A stretch of DNA of 64,000 nt from Cognatilysobacter bugurensis (lineage in GTDB: Bacteria; Pseudomonadota; Gammaproteobacteria; Xanthomonadales; Xanthomonadaceae). Under the pieces are notes generated by a model. The model searched no databases and was not told the DNA's origin. It worked only from the letters and a program-made list of their open reading frames with translations. The stretch is taken from positions 186,001-250,000 of the forward strand of contig NZ_BMYD01000003.1 in NCBI RefSeq assembly GCF_014652095.1. Reading direction: 5' to 3'. This document shows positions 46,481 through 56,476 of this stretch, piece after piece. Every line of letters begins with the position of its first letter. Position 1 is the stretch's first letter. The position numbers were made by a program, and so were the translations under genes.

Positions 46481-46717
46481 ATGCGACCGATCATCTCCGC
46501 ACTCCTTCTGTCCGCGCTGCTGCCGCTCGCCGGCTGCGGCAACAAGGGCCCGCTCGTGCTGCCGTCGGCGGCGCCGGTCGAGGCCGATGCGCCGCTGCCC
46601 GAGGCCGCGCGCCCGGTGCCCGACCCGGACGCGCTGCCGCAGGTCGAGCCCGAGGCCGACACCGGCGTCGATGCGATCGAGCCGGACGACATCCCGGCCG
46701 ATCCACCGGCGCGCTGA
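46481..46717 (+). CDS. lptM: LPS assembly lipoprotein LptM (YifL family)
   Basis: A 78-residue lipoprotein. The signal peptide ends in the lipobox LAGC with Cys19, followed at once by GNKGPLVLP, the short conserved LptM motif. The rest is an acidic Pro-rich tail. LptM helps oxidative maturation of the LptD/LptE outer-membrane LPS translocon. Its position just before dapF (3 bases between) is the same as for yifL in E. coli and strengthens the call. Confidence 0.88.
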   Translation: MRPIISALLLSALLPLAGCGNKGPLVLPSAAPVEADAPLPEAARPVPDPDALPQVEPEADTGVDAIEPDDIPADPPAR

Positions 46718-46720
46718 GCC

Positions 46721-47572
46721 ATGGCGCAGGCGATGCGTCGCTTCACGAAGATGCACGGCGCGGGCAACGACTTCGTCGTGCTCGACCTGCGCGGCGGGCG
46801 CACGCCGCCCGACGCTGCCACCTGCCGCGCGCTCGCCGACCGCCACACCGGCATCGGCTGCGACCAAATCCTGACCGTCGAGGACGCGCTCGCATCCGGC
46901 GCCGTCGCGCGCTACCGCATCTGGAACGCGGACGGCTCGCCGTCGCAGCAGTGCGGCAACGGCGCGCGGTGCATCGCGGCCTGGCTCGTGCGCGACGGTG
47001 CGGCCGGAGACGGTGACTTCCAGCTCGACAGCCCGGCCGGCCGCCATGCGGTGACGCCGCTCGGCGGCGGTCGTTTCCGCATTGCGATGGGCGTGCCCGA
47101 GTTCGAGCCCGCACGCGTGCCGTTGCGCGGCTTTCACCGCGCGCTCGACGCATACGCACTCGAGGTCGACGACGCGCTGCTCGCGTTCGGCGCGGTCTCG
47201 ATGGGCAATCCGCACGCCGTGATCGAGGTCGATGACGTCGACGCCGCGCCGGTCGCGACGATTGGCCCGCGGCTGCAGGCGAGCGTCGCGTTTCCAGAGT
47301 CGGCGAACGTCGGCTTCGCGCAGGTGCATGCACGCGACCGCATCGGCCTGCGCGTGTACGAGCGGGGTGCGGGCGAGACACGCGCGTGCGGCAGCGGCGC
47401 CTGTGCGGCCGCCGCGGTGCTCATGCGGCGTGGGCGCGTCGCGCGTGTGGTGAGCGTCGAGCTGCCCGGCGGCACGCTTCAGATCGAATGGCCGTCGGAC
47501 GACGTGCCGCTCACGATGGCCGGCCCGGCCTCGTTCGTGTTCGAAGGGGAATGGATCGATGATCGACACTGA
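46721..47572 (+). CDS. dapF: Diaminopimelate epimerase
   Basis: A 283-residue enzyme that interconverts LL- and meso-diaminopimelate for lysine and peptidoglycan. It has two pseudo-symmetric halves with the acid/base thiols Cys78 (QQCGNGARC) and Cys223 (RACGSGACA), and begins [12 protein letters not shown]. The start could also be the ATG four codons in (46733), nearer the usual length. It overlaps the DUF484 gene by 14 bases, in the order lptM-dapF-DUF484-xerC known from enterobacteria. Confidence 0.97.
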   Translation: MAQAMRRFTKMHGAGNDFVVLDLRGGRTPPDAATCRALADRHTGIGCDQILTVEDALASGAVARYRIWNADGSPSQQCGNGARCIAAWLVRDGAAGDGDFQLDSPAGRHAVTPLGGGRFRIAMGVPEFEPARVPLRGFHRALDAYALEVDDALLAFGAVSMGNPHAVIEVDDVDAAPVATIGPRLQASVAFPESANVGFAQVHARDRIGLRVYERGAGETRACGSGACAAAAVLMRRGRVARVVSVELPGGTLQIEWPSDDVPLTMAGPASFVFEGEWIDDRH

Positions 47573-48230
47573 CAAGCTCGGCGCGCATGACGTCGCCGCC
47601 TGGCTGCGCCGGCACCCGCGCTTTTTGCAGCAGTTTCCCGATCTCGCGCTCACGCTCGTCGTGCCGCGCGAACAGGGTGCGACCGCATCGCTCGCGAGCT
47701 ACCAGCTCGAGGTGCTGCGCGACAAGAACCGCGAGCTCTCGCGTCGGCTGCACGAGCTGTTTGCGAACGCGCAGGAAAACGAGCGGCTCAGCGTGCGTGC
47801 GCACCAGCTCACGTTGTTGCTGATGCGCCAGACGAATGCGGCCGACACCGTGCGCGCGATGGCCGCGAGCCTCGCCGAGGACTTCAACGGCGAGCTCGTG
47901 CGCATCGTGCTGCTGCGTCCGGTCGAAGGCCTGCACGACGTCGAGTGGCTGCAGGTCATCGACGCCGAAGACGCACGCCTGACACCGTTCCGCGATTGCC
48001 TCGCAAGCGGCGAGGCGCTGTGCGGGCGGCTCAATCCCGACAAGCACGCACTGCTGTACGGCGCACGCGCCGACGAGATGCAATCGACTGCGCTGCTGCC
48101 GGTCACCGGCATCGGCCTCGTCGCGGTCGGCAGCCGCGACGCGAACCGGTTTTTCCCCGGCATGGGCACGCTCTTCCTGCGCATGATGATCGAGGCATTC
48201 GCAGCCGCGCTCGCGCGCTTCGACACCTGA
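47559..48230 (+). CDS. DUF484 (YigA) family protein
   Basis: A 223-residue protein. An N-terminal helix has the DUF484 start ([23 protein letters not shown]), a coiled-coil stretch covers about residues 45-85 ([30 protein letters not shown]), and a GAF-like domain ends near [17 protein letters not shown]. The exact role is unknown. It overlaps dapF by 14 bases, with AGGGGA before the ATG, and precedes xerC. Confidence 0.92.
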   Translation: MIDTDKLGAHDVAAWLRRHPRFLQQFPDLALTLVVPREQGATASLASYQLEVLRDKNRELSRRLHELFANAQENERLSVRAHQLTLLLMRQTNAADTVRAMAASLAEDFNGELVRIVLLRPVEGLHDVEWLQVIDAEDARLTPFRDCLASGEALCGRLNPDKHALLYGARADEMQSTALLPVTGIGLVAVGSRDANRFFPGMGTLFLRMMIEAFAAALARFDT

Positions 48231-48258
48231 TCCGAGCTAAACGGCTGCACGCAACAAG

Positions 48259-49155
48259 ATGAACGCGGTCGACGGGTTCCTCGAATACCTGCGCGTCGAG
48301 CGGCACACCTCGCCGCACACGCTCGATGCGTACCGGCGCGATCTCGATGCGCTCACGCAGTGGTGCCTGGCGCAAGGCGAGGGCGATGTCGTGCAGCTGC
48401 AGGCGGCACCGCTGCGCGCGTTCGTCGCCGCCGAGCATCGACGCGGGCTGTCGCCGAAGAGCCTGCAACGGCGCCTGTCGGCGTGCCGCAGCTTCTTTGC
48501 CTGGTTGCTCAAGCACGGCCGTATCGCGGCGAACCCGGCCGCGCAGGTGCGTGCGCCGAAGGCCCCGCGCAAGCTGCCGCAGGTGCTGGATGCCGACGAA
48601 GCCACCGCGCTCGTCGAAGTGCCCACCGACGCGCCCCTCGGGCTGCGCGACCGCGCGCTGCTCGAGCTGTTCTATTCCTCGGGCCTGCGCCTGAGCGAGC
48701 TGTGCCGCCTGCGCTGGCGCGACCTCGACCTCGCCGATGGCCTCGTGCACGTGCTCGGCAAGGGCCGGCGCGAGCGCAGCGTGCCGGTCGGCTCGCATGC
48801 GCGCGCCGCGCTCGCGCAATGGCGCGCCGAAACCGGTGCCGCAAGCGACGCGCCGGTGTTTCCGGGCCGCGGCGGCGGGCCGATCACGCCGCGCGCGGTG
48901 CAGTTGCGCGTTGCCCAGCTCGCGCAGCGCCAGGGCCTGTTCAAGCGCGTGCATCCGCATTTGCTGAGGCATTCGTTCGCAAGCCACGTGCTCGAATCGT
49001 CGGGCGATCTGCGCGGCGTGCAGGAGTTGCTTGGCCACGCCGATATCGCGACGACGCAGATCTACACGCATCTCGATTTCCAGCACCTGGCGAAGGTGTA
49101 CGACGCGGCGCATCCGCGCGCGCGGCGCAAGCGCGGGGCGAGCGAAGAAGAGTGA
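48259..49155 (+). CDS. xerC: Tyrosine recombinase XerC
   Basis: A 298-residue recombinase that resolves chromosome dimers at dif together with XerD. An N-terminal SAM-like core-binding domain covers residues 1-95. The catalytic domain has Arg144 (SGLRLSEL), Lys168, His234 and Arg237 (HPHLLRHSF), His260 (GHADIATTQ) and nucleophile Tyr269 (IYTHLDF). The choice of XerC over XerD rests on its place after dapF and DUF484. Upstream spacing is 28 bases. Confidence 0.95.
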   Translation: MNAVDGFLEYLRVERHTSPHTLDAYRRDLDALTQWCLAQGEGDVVQLQAAPLRAFVAAEHRRGLSPKSLQRRLSACRSFFAWLLKHGRIAANPAAQVRAPKAPRKLPQVLDADEATALVEVPTDAPLGLRDRALLELFYSSGLRLSELCRLRWRDLDLADGLVHVLGKGRRERSVPVGSHARAALAQWRAETGAASDAPVFPGRGGGPITPRAVQLRVAQLAQRQGLFKRVHPHLLRHSFASHVLESSGDLRGVQELLGHADIATTQIYTHLDFQHLAKVYDAAHPRARRKRGASEEE

Positions 49156-49267
49156 TCAGCGCGGGCTCCGGCGCCTGCAGCGGACGTGCAAACGCGCGTT
49201 GAGGGCACAGGCCCCTTGTCGCCCCGGCGTACGACCCCATCTCGTGCGGACACCCTCCGGAGGCCGC

Positions 49268-49819
49268 ATGGACCCCAGTCGCAACCCGAATGTCTTTCAC
49301 GCCACCACGATCCTCTCGGTGCGGCGCGACGGCCGCGTCGCGGTCGCCGGCGACGGCCAGGTCACGCTCGGCAACACGGTGATGAAGGGCAACGCACGCA
49401 AGGTGCGACGCCTCGGCCGCGACAGCCAGGTGCTCGCAGGCTTTGCCGGTGCGGCCGCCGACGCGTTCACGTTGTTCGAACTGTTCGAAGCCAAGCTCGA
49501 AAAACACGGCCAGCTCACGCGCGCCGCGGTCGAGATGGCGAAGGACTGGCGCACCGAACGCCGCCTCGGAAAGCTCGAAGCGCTGCTCACGGTCTCCGAC
49601 AAGGACACCTCGCTGATCATCTCGGGCACCGGTGACGTCATCGAGCCCGAGGACGGGATCATCGCGATCGGCTCGGGCGGCCCGTACGCGCTGTCCGCCG
49701 CGCGTGCGCTCGCGCTGCACACCACGCTCGATGCGAAGACCATGGCCGTCGAGGCGCTCAACATCGCCGGCGACGTGTGCATCTACACCAACCGCAACAT
49801 CGTCGTGGAAGAGCTCTGA
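49268..49819 (+). CDS. hslV: ATP-dependent protease subunit HslV
   Basis: A 183-residue threonine peptidase, proteasome beta-type, which forms the proteolytic core with HslU. The catalytic sequence [23 protein letters not shown] begins at residue 13, so an extra 12-residue propeptide must be removed to expose the nucleophilic Thr; E. coli HslV loses only its Met. CCGGAGG lies 5 bases before the ATG. hslU follows 116 bases downstream. Confidence 0.97.
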   Translation: MDPSRNPNVFHATTILSVRRDGRVAVAGDGQVTLGNTVMKGNARKVRRLGRDSQVLAGFAGAAADAFTLFELFEAKLEKHGQLTRAAVEMAKDWRTERRLGKLEALLTVSDKDTSLIISGTGDVIEPEDGIIAIGSGGPYALSAARALALHTTLDAKTMAVEALNIAGDVCIYTNRNIVVEEL

Positions 49820-49935
49820 TCCGCCGCGCGCAATCAGCCCGCTGACGCGCCCGCGTCGCAACGCGTCCTCGCGGCGGTCACACGCATGCCGCCACCGTTC
49901 CCGTCTCCGCGACCCATATCAAAGACCCGATTCCG

Positions 49936-51318
49936 ATGCCGCATAGACCCGATACTTCGAACGCCACGATGACCCCGCGCGAGATCGTGCAGGAGCTCGA
50001 TCGCCACATCATCGGTCAGCAGGATGCCAAGCGCGCGGTCGCGATCGCATTGCGCAACCGCTGGCGCCGCATGCAGCTCGAGCCCGTGCTGCGCAATGAG
50101 GTGATGCCCAAGAACATCCTCATGATCGGCCCGACCGGCGTCGGCAAGACCGAGATCGCGCGCCGCCTGGCCACGCTCGCGAATGCGCCGTTCGTGAAGG
50201 TCGAAGCCACGCGCTTCACCGAGGTCGGCTACGTCGGCAAGGACGTCGAGCAGATCATCCGCGACCTGGCCGACACATCGGTCAAGCTCTATCGCGAACA
50301 GGCCAAGCAGCGTGTTCGTGCGCAGGCCGAAGCGCGCGCGGAAGACCGCATCCTCGATGCCCTGCTGCCGCGGCGCGCGGTCACCACGGTGTTTGGATTC
50401 GGGGGCGAGGAACCGGCCGAGGACGAGGCGAGCGCAAAGGACAACGAAACGCGCGCAAAGCTGCGCAAGCAGCTGCGCAGCGGCGCACTCGACGAGCGCG
50501 AGATCGAGATCGAAACCGCGATCAACGTCGGCGTCGACATCATGGCGCCGCCGGGCATGGAGGAGATGGGCCAGCAGCTGCGGCAGATGTTCTCGCAGGT
50601 CGCAGGTGCGAAGACCCATAAGAAGACGCTGCAGATCAAGGCCGCGCGCTCGCAACTCGTCGAGGAAGAGGCCGGCAAGCTCGTCAACGAGGACGACGTG
50701 CGCGAAGCGGCGATCGAGGCCTGCGAACAGCACGGCATCGTGTTCATCGACGAGATCGACAAGGTCGCCAAGCGCGGCGAGAACCTCAGCGGCGGCGACG
50801 TGTCGCGCGAGGGCGTGCAGCGCGATCTGCTGCCGCTCGTCGAAGGCTCGACCGTCTCGACCAAGTACGGCTCGATCAAGACCGACCACATCCTGTTCAT
50901 CGCCTCCGGCGCGTTCCACCTGGCCAAGCCGAGCGATCTGATCCCCGAGCTGCAGGGCCGCTTCCCGATCCGCGTCGAGCTCAGTGCGCTGAGCAAGGAC
51001 GACTTCGTGCGCATCCTGACCGAGCCGAAGGCCGCGCTGACGACGCAGTACATCGAGTTGCTGCGCACCGAAGGCGTCGAGCTCGCGTTCGCGCCCGAGG
51101 CCGTCGAGCGGCTCGCCGAAATCGCCGCGCAGGTCAATGAGCGGCAAGAGAACATCGGTGCGCGCCGCCTGCACACGGTGCTCGAGCGGCTGCTCGACAC
51201 GCTGAGCTTCGATGCGCCCGACCGCGGCGGGCAGGCGGTCACGATCGACCGTGAATACGTCGACGCCCACCTCGGCGAGCTGGTGAAGGATCCGGACCTC
51301 AGCCGCTACATCCTCTGA
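49936..51318 (+). CDS. hslU: ATPase subunit HslU of the HslUV protease
   Basis: A 460-residue AAA+ unfoldase. The start phrase [21 protein letters not shown] is followed by Walker A GPTGVGKT (Lys71), a long intermediate domain and Walker [11 protein letters not shown]. The C-terminal tail LSRYIL docks into HslV. The ATG used at 49936 adds 11 residues before the conserved MTPREIV; an in-frame ATG at 49969 would give the usual start. No clear Shine-Dalgarno sequence decides between them. Confidence 0.97.
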   Translation: MPHRPDTSNATMTPREIVQELDRHIIGQQDAKRAVAIALRNRWRRMQLEPVLRNEVMPKNILMIGPTGVGKTEIARRLATLANAPFVKVEATRFTEVGYVGKDVEQIIRDLADTSVKLYREQAKQRVRAQAEARAEDRILDALLPRRAVTTVFGFGGEEPAEDEASAKDNETRAKLRKQLRSGALDEREIEIETAINVGVDIMAPPGMEEMGQQLRQMFSQVAGAKTHKKTLQIKAARSQLVEEEAGKLVNEDDVREAAIEACEQHGIVFIDEIDKVAKRGENLSGGDVSREGVQRDLLPLVEGSTVSTKYGSIKTDHILFIASGAFHLAKPSDLIPELQGRFPIRVELSALSKDDFVRILTEPKAALTTQYIELLRTEGVELAFAPEAVERLAEIAAQVNERQENIGARRLHTVLERLLDTLSFDAPDRGGQAVTIDREYVDAHLGELVKDPDLSRYIL

Positions 51319-51440
51319 TCAGGGTTCTGAACACGGCTGCTGCAGTGCAGCACCCTGTTCAGCTTCAGTGGGGGTATGGTCGGTCTTCGGCTCATCCGTG
51401 ATGGATGTCCCGTTTCCGATACTCGAGGAGAAGCACACCC

Positions 51441-53198
51441 ATGAAGCGCCACCCGCTCGTTGCCGCGCTCGCCGCCGCCGCCGTCCTGACCGTTGCCTCG
51501 GCGTCTGCCGCACAGCCTGATCCGAATCGCGTCCTCGTGCGCTTCAAGCCCGGCGCCGGACCACAGGCTGAAAACGCGGTGCGAGGTGCTGGCGGGCGTG
51601 TGCACCTCAAGCTCGATCGGCAGCGCGTGATCGCCGTGTCCGTGCCGGCGCAGGCGCTGGCCGGGCTGCGCAACAACCCGAACATCGAGTACGTCGAGCC
51701 CGATGCGCCGCGCTACGCGCTCGGCCAGGTCACGCCGTACGGCATCAACAACGTGCAGGCGCCGCAGGCCTGGAGCGTCGGAGCCGAAGGGCAGGGCGTC
51801 AAGGTCTGCGTGATCGACTCGGGCATCAACGCCGCGCATGAGGACTTCGCGGGCGTGGCGATGACGGGCTATCCGAGCGGCTGGAACAACGACAGCTGCG
51901 GCCACGGCACGCACGTGGCCGGCACGATCGCCGCGGTCAACAACACGGCCGGCGTCGTCGGCGTGAGCCCGGGCAAGGTCTCGCTGCACATCGTCAAGGT
52001 GTTCGACGGCGCCTCGTGCGGCTGGAGCTACGCGTCGACGCTCGTCGACGCGGCGAACCGCTGCGAGGCAGCCGGTGCGAAGGTCATCAACATGAGCCTT
52101 GGCGGCTCGACCAGCAGCACCACCGAGAAGAACGCGTTCGCCGATCTCAACGCCAAGGGCGTGCTGAGCATCGCGGCGGCCGGCAACGACGGCAACAACC
52201 GCCACAGCTACCCGGCGTCGTACGACAGCGTGGTGTCGGTGGCTGCAGTCGACCAGAACAACGTGAAGGCCGATTTCTCGCAGTACACCAGCCAGGTCGA
52301 GATCGCCGCGCCGGGCGTCGGCGTGCTCAGCACCTACCCGCTCCGCGACGCATCCCTGGAAGTCGGCGCGGCCAACTACATCGTCTCGGCGATGACCGGC
52401 ACGGTGCAGAAGACCGCGACCGGCGGCCTCGTCGACGGCGGGCGCTGCACCGCGCCGGGCGGCTGGGCCGGCAAGGTCGTGCTCTGTGAGCGCGGCGACA
52501 TCAGCTTTGTCGACAAGGTCAACGCAGTGACCTCGGGCGGCGGCGTCGCGGCGATCGTCTACAACAACGCGCCGGGCGGCTTCTCGGGCACGCTCGGCGA
52601 CGGCGTCACGTCGACGATCCCGGCGCTGAGCCTGAGCCAGGAAGACGGCCGGGCCCTCGTCGCGGGCGCGCTCGGCCAGAGCGCGAATGCGAGCACGGTG
52701 GCTGAGTCGAACACGAGCGGCTATGCCTACCTCGACGGCACCTCGATGGCGACGCCGCACGTCGCCGGCGCGGCCGCTGTCGTGTGGAGCGCGAACCCGT
52801 CGGCCACGAACGATCAGGTGCGCACCGCGCTCACCGGTACGGCGCTCGACCTCGGCGCGGCCGGGCGTGACACGAGCTACGGCTACGGCCTCGTGCGCAC
52901 GTTCGCGGCGGCCGAAGCGATCGTCGGCGGGGGCGGTGGCGAGCCGGCGACGGCGCCAACGGGCCTGACCGCGCAGAACTTCAGCACGCGCAAGGGTCGT
53001 CTTGAGAACCGTCTGGCGTGGAGCGGCGGCGATGTCGCGGTCGACGTGTTCCGCAACGGCGGCAAGGTTGCCTCGTCGATCAACAACACCGGCGCGTACA
53101 CCGACAGCCTGCGCGTCCGCGGCAGCGGCTCGGTGACCTACAAGGTCTGCAACGCCGGCACGGCGAGCTGCTCGAACCAGGTGTCGGTCAGCTATTGA
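51441..53198 (+). CDS. Secreted S8 subtilisin-like protease with PA domain
   Basis: A 585-residue secreted protease. A signal peptide (residues 1-23) precedes an inhibitor-type propeptide (VLVRFKPGAG to YVEPDAPRY). The catalytic domain has Asp126 (VIDSGIN), His155 (HGTHVAGT) and Ser435 (DGTSMATPHVAG). A protease-associated insert covers about residues 315-425. A C-terminal beta-sandwich of about 90 residues, Fn3-like, may bind substrate or the cell surface. GAGGAG lies 10 bases before the ATG. It stands alone and has its own strong terminator. Confidence 0.95.
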   Translation: MKRHPLVAALAAAAVLTVASASAAQPDPNRVLVRFKPGAGPQAENAVRGAGGRVHLKLDRQRVIAVSVPAQALAGLRNNPNIEYVEPDAPRYALGQVTPYGINNVQAPQAWSVGAEGQGVKVCVIDSGINAAHEDFAGVAMTGYPSGWNNDSCGHGTHVAGTIAAVNNTAGVVGVSPGKVSLHIVKVFDGASCGWSYASTLVDAANRCEAAGAKVINMSLGGSTSSTTEKNAFADLNAKGVLSIAAAGNDGNNRHSYPASYDSVVSVAAVDQNNVKADFSQYTSQVEIAAPGVGVLSTYPLRDASLEVGAANYIVSAMTGTVQKTATGGLVDGGRCTAPGGWAGKVVLCERGDISFVDKVNAVTSGGGVAAIVYNNAPGGFSGTLGDGVTSTIPALSLSQEDGRALVAGALGQSANASTVAESNTSGYAYLDGTSMATPHVAGAAAVVWSANPSATNDQVRTALTGTALDLGAAGRDTSYGYGLVRTFAAAEAIVGGGGGEPATAPTGLTAQNFSTRKGRLENRLAWSGGDVAVDVFRNGGKVASSINNTGAYTDSLRVRGSGSVTYKVCNAGTASCSNQVSVSY

Positions 53199-53216
53199 CC
53201 GCACGCCGATGCACGA

Positions 53217-53250
53217 AAAAGGGCCCGCATATGCGGGCCCTTCTTTTTTG
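53217..53250 (+). terminator. Strong intrinsic terminator after the S8 protease
   Basis: A perfect 24-base palindrome (53219-53230 with 53231-53242) is followed by CTTTTTT and preceded by a run of five A, so it can end transcription in both directions. It lies about 20 bases after the S8 stop. Confidence 0.88.
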
Positions 53251-53300
53251 CGATGCCAGCCCAGCGCGGCATGCACGCGCCCGGGTGCGATAATCGCCGC

Positions 53301-54062
53301 ATGAGCGATCACGACCCCCGCCCCGGCACCACCCACTTCGGCTTCCGCGACGTGCGCGTCGAGGAGAAGCAGAAACTCGTCGGCGAGGTGTTCTCGTCGG
53401 TCGCACGCAAGTACGACCTCATGAACGACCTCATGTCGCTCGGCATCCATCGCGCGTGGAAGCGCTACTTCGTTGCGACCGCGCAGGTGCGGCCCGGTGA
53501 TCGCGCGCTCGACCTGGCCGGCGGCACCGGCGACATCGCCGCGCTGCTCCGCGATCGGGTTGGCGATGCGGGCGCCGTCGTGCTCGGCGACATCAACGGC
53601 GAGATGCTGCGCGTCGGTCGCGACCGCATGATCGACCGCGGCCGCGTGTCGGGCTTCGACTATGTGCAGTGCAACGCCGAGAAGTTGCCGTTCCCGGATG
53701 CGAGCTTCGACCTCGTCACGATCGCGTTCGGCCTGCGCAACGTCACCGACAAGGACGCTGCGCTGCGCGAAATGCATCGCGTGCTCAAGGTCGGTGGGCA
53801 GGCGCGCGTGCTGGAGTTCTCGGAAGTGAAGGCGGAGTGGTTCAAGCCGATCTACGACTTCCACTCGTTCAACGTGCTGCCGAAGCTGGGGAAGCTGTTC
53901 GCAGGCGACCCGGGGAGTTACCAGTACCTCGCCGAAAGCATCCGCAAGCATCCGCCGCAGGACGAGCTGAAGTCGATGATGCAGGCCGCCGGTTTCGAGC
54001 GCTGCAGCTACAAGAACCTCTCGGCCGGCATCGTCGCGATCCACACCGGCTACGCGGTGTGA
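53301..54062 (+). CDS. ubiE: Ubiquinone/menaquinone C-methyltransferase UbiE
   Basis: A 253-residue SAM-dependent enzyme that C-methylates the benzoquinol ring in ubiquinone (and menaquinone) synthesis. It carries the SAM motif [14 protein letters not shown], the two UbiE signatures beginning [18 protein letters not shown] and [20 protein letters not shown]-type segments, and the C-terminal [18 protein letters not shown]. The open frame starts 48 bases earlier, but ATG 53301 fits the family. It converges on the DUF5916 gene. Confidence 0.96.
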   Translation: MSDHDPRPGTTHFGFRDVRVEEKQKLVGEVFSSVARKYDLMNDLMSLGIHRAWKRYFVATAQVRPGDRALDLAGGTGDIAALLRDRVGDAGAVVLGDINGEMLRVGRDRMIDRGRVSGFDYVQCNAEKLPFPDASFDLVTIAFGLRNVTDKDAALREMHRVLKVGGQARVLEFSEVKAEWFKPIYDFHSFNVLPKLGKLFAGDPGSYQYLAESIRKHPPQDELKSMMQAAGFERCSYKNLSAGIVAIHTGYAV

Positions 54063-54140
54063 CGCTTCGACGGGCGGCATTGTCGCCACCCCCACACACG
54101 TCAGGCGGCTACGCCCGGCAGGCGCCGGGCGCCGCCCCGA

Positions 54141-56369
54141 TCACCCCCCCGGCTGCCAGGCGTAGCTGAGCTTCAGGAACACGCCGCGGTCCCGATCGGC
54201 CAGCTGCAGTTGGTCATCGTCGGCATAGCCGCCGTGCGAGTAGCCCAGGTACGCGGCCGTGCGCGGGTTGAGTTTGTACGAGTACAGCAACTGCGCCGCG
54301 ACGTCGCGACTGCGGGCTCCGACGGGCACGGCATACAACGCCGCATCCCGCTGCACTTCACTTGCCTGCACGGACAGGCGCAGCCGCTGGCGTGGGTCGA
54401 GCTGCCAGCTTGCGCGGCCGTCGAGCACCCGGGCCTCGAAGGCGGTGCCGCCGTCGCGCTCGAGCGTCTGCACGTTCGCGTCGAGCGCGATGGCGAGGCC
54501 GCGCCCGATGTCCAGCCCGAGTTCGACGCCGAGCTGCGTGTAGTCGCCGAGCCGCGCAGCGCGCAAATCGAGCTGGCGGCCGGTCTGCACGACCAGTTCG
54601 GTGCGCACGCCCGCCCACGGTGTGGCTTCGAGAAACAGCGAGCGGAACGACTCGTCGAACATGCGCCCGTCCCAGAAGCGCTCGCGTACGCCGCCGCCGA
54701 TCTGGGCGAAGCTTTGCCGCGGGCCCCGGACGCCTACGAAGCCCTCCACCTCGCGCTCGAGCACCTGGCCGTCGCTGCGATGGGTGATGTCCCAGTCGCC
54801 GCCGACCGTAACGCGCGTGATCGCCGCGCCCTCGGCCCCATACCAGTGGCGGTTCCCGCCGGCGACGGTGCGGTCGAAGCCGACCTGCGAAATAAAGCCC
54901 AGATCGGCGCGGAAGCCCGGGTCGATCCGGATGTGGTGCAGGTGGCTGTTCCAGTTGCGGTTGCCGAAGTTGTAGCGCGCGACCAGCGCATCGCCCGTCG
55001 GCGATGCCTCGTCGAGCCCAAGGCTGCCGGGATAGCGCGAATCGCTGCGCAGCCACTGCCCGCTGAAGGTGTGGCTGTCGCGCTGCCAGCGGCCGTCGAA
55101 GCCCACCAGTGCATTGCGGTAGTCGTCGCCGCTGCGCACGGTCGCCACGGCGCCCAAGCTCGCCTGTCCGTCGAAGTCGTGGCGGTAGCGTGCAAACGCC
55201 GCGTCGGAGGCTTGGTCGAGCAGTTGGAAGCGCGAGCCGAGCGCGCCGGGGATCAACAGCTGCGTGATCGCGTCGCGCGCAAGCACGGCGCCGTACGCGC
55301 TCGAACCCAGGCGCCCGGTGACCCGCACGCCGACGTCCGGATCCGCGATCTGGCGCGTGTACAGCACCTGCAGCGGGGTGCTGAACGTGTCTGCGGCCTC
55401 AAGAAAGAACGGCCGCTTCTCGGGGAAAAACAAGGCGAAGCTCGTATTGAGATCGAGCTGCGCCGAGTCCGACTCCACCTGCGAGAAATCCGGGTTCAGC
55501 GTTGCGCTGAGCGTGAGGTTCGGGCTCGGCGTCCAAGCCACGTCGACGCCGGGCTCGATCTGCGTGCCCTCACCGCGCCAGTCGTCCCCGTCGCGCGATT
55601 GCGCGTGCGCAACGGTGAGGGTCGGCGTGATCTCCAGCCCGCGGCCCTGCCGGATGCCGGCAAAGCCGTCGAACTTGCGCATCGAGCACAGATCGCAGCG
55701 CGCGCCGCGCTCGACACGCTGGTCCGCGTACACGAAGCGGTGCTCCCGCGGCCGCACGCGCAGGAAGCGCACGCCCCAGCGACGCGCGCCGTCGGTCGGT
55801 CGAAACCGCAGCGTCGCGAATGGGATCCGCATCTCGATGCGGTAGCCGGTCTCGGTGATCTGGGCCGCGCTGGTCCACAGCCCGTCCCACGCATCGTCTT
55901 CGTGGCCGCTGGCTTCTTCCTTGACGAGGTCCGCCTGCACGCCGAGCGGGTTGACGAAGAACTCGTATGCGCGGCGCTGGTCGTCGAACGTGTCGAGCAT
56001 GATCCCCGCGAAGTCATCGCGGTACAGCGCATCGCGGTCGCGCAGGAACGCGCGGATCTTCGACGGGTCCGGGTCGCGTGCATCGAGCGCCACCAGCAGC
56101 GCATCGTCCGTGTACGCGATATAGGCGGTCGTCGCGACGGACGCATCGACGCTGTCGCCGGGCTGGATCTCGTACGGCAACGCCACTTGCGCGGCCTGTT
56201 GCCAGACGGCCTCGTCGATGACGCCGTCGACCTCGATGTCGGCATCGACGCGCGGGACCGACAGCGGCGCATCGGCCGCGTGCGCGATTGTGGCGAGGGA
56301 GGCGAGCAGCAGAACGGCGCACGCGACGAAGGGCCGCGTCGGGCGGCGGCAGAAATTGGAAAACGGCAT
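54141..56369 (-). CDS. DUF5916 outer-membrane protein with CBM9-like domain
   Basis: A 742-residue exported protein. A signal peptide ends near TIAHAAD. A carbohydrate-binding family 9-like domain covers about residues 40-210 (VDGVIDEAVWQQA to VRFLRVRPREHRFVYADQ). A long C-terminal region of alternating beta strands ends in an aromatic (LKLSYAWQPGG), as in outer-membrane barrels. The middle block DFSQVESDSAQLDLNTSFALFFPEKRPFFLE is the DUF5916 signature. Its role is unknown; binding or passage of oligosaccharides is a guess. It is divergent from the M1 peptidase gene. Confidence 0.88.
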   Translation of the reverse strand: MPFSNFCRRPTRPFVACAVLLLASLATIAHAADAPLSVPRVDADIEVDGVIDEAVWQQAAQVALPYEIQPGDSVDASVATTAYIAYTDDALLVALDARDPDPSKIRAFLRDRDALYRDDFAGIMLDTFDDQRRAYEFFVNPLGVQADLVKEEASGHEDDAWDGLWTSAAQITETGYRIEMRIPFATLRFRPTDGARRWGVRFLRVRPREHRFVYADQRVERGARCDLCSMRKFDGFAGIRQGRGLEITPTLTVAHAQSRDGDDWRGEGTQIEPGVDVAWTPSPNLTLSATLNPDFSQVESDSAQLDLNTSFALFFPEKRPFFLEAADTFSTPLQVLYTRQIADPDVGVRVTGRLGSSAYGAVLARDAITQLLIPGALGSRFQLLDQASDAAFARYRHDFDGQASLGAVATVRSGDDYRNALVGFDGRWQRDSHTFSGQWLRSDSRYPGSLGLDEASPTGDALVARYNFGNRNWNSHLHHIRIDPGFRADLGFISQVGFDRTVAGGNRHWYGAEGAAITRVTVGGDWDITHRSDGQVLEREVEGFVGVRGPRQSFAQIGGGVRERFWDGRMFDESFRSLFLEATPWAGVRTELVVQTGRQLDLRAARLGDYTQLGVELGLDIGRGLAIALDANVQTLERDGGTAFEARVLDGRASWQLDPRQRLRLSVQASEVQRDAALYAVPVGARSRDVAAQLLYSYKLNPRTAAYLGYSHGGYADDDQLQLADRDRGVFLKLSYAWQPGG

Positions 56370-56476
56370 CCGCGGAAGTCTAGCGACGCGGCCGGTCAGC
56401 CGCCGGTGCGGGAAGTCATGCCGCCCGCATCGGGCGGGGCGCTAAACTCGACCGGTCAATGCCACCCGGATCCGCC

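Noticed and set aside
48259-49155. Integrase of a mobile element
   Set aside because: The tyrosine recombinase is of XerC length, sits in the conserved lptM-dapF-DUF484 order, and no tRNA-adjacent att sites or phage genes are near.
51306-54095. 929-codon minus frame opposite the S8 protease and ubiE
   Set aside because: It covers two genes with intact catalytic motifs plus a terminator; the product is low-complexity Arg/Ala/Val without domain signatures.
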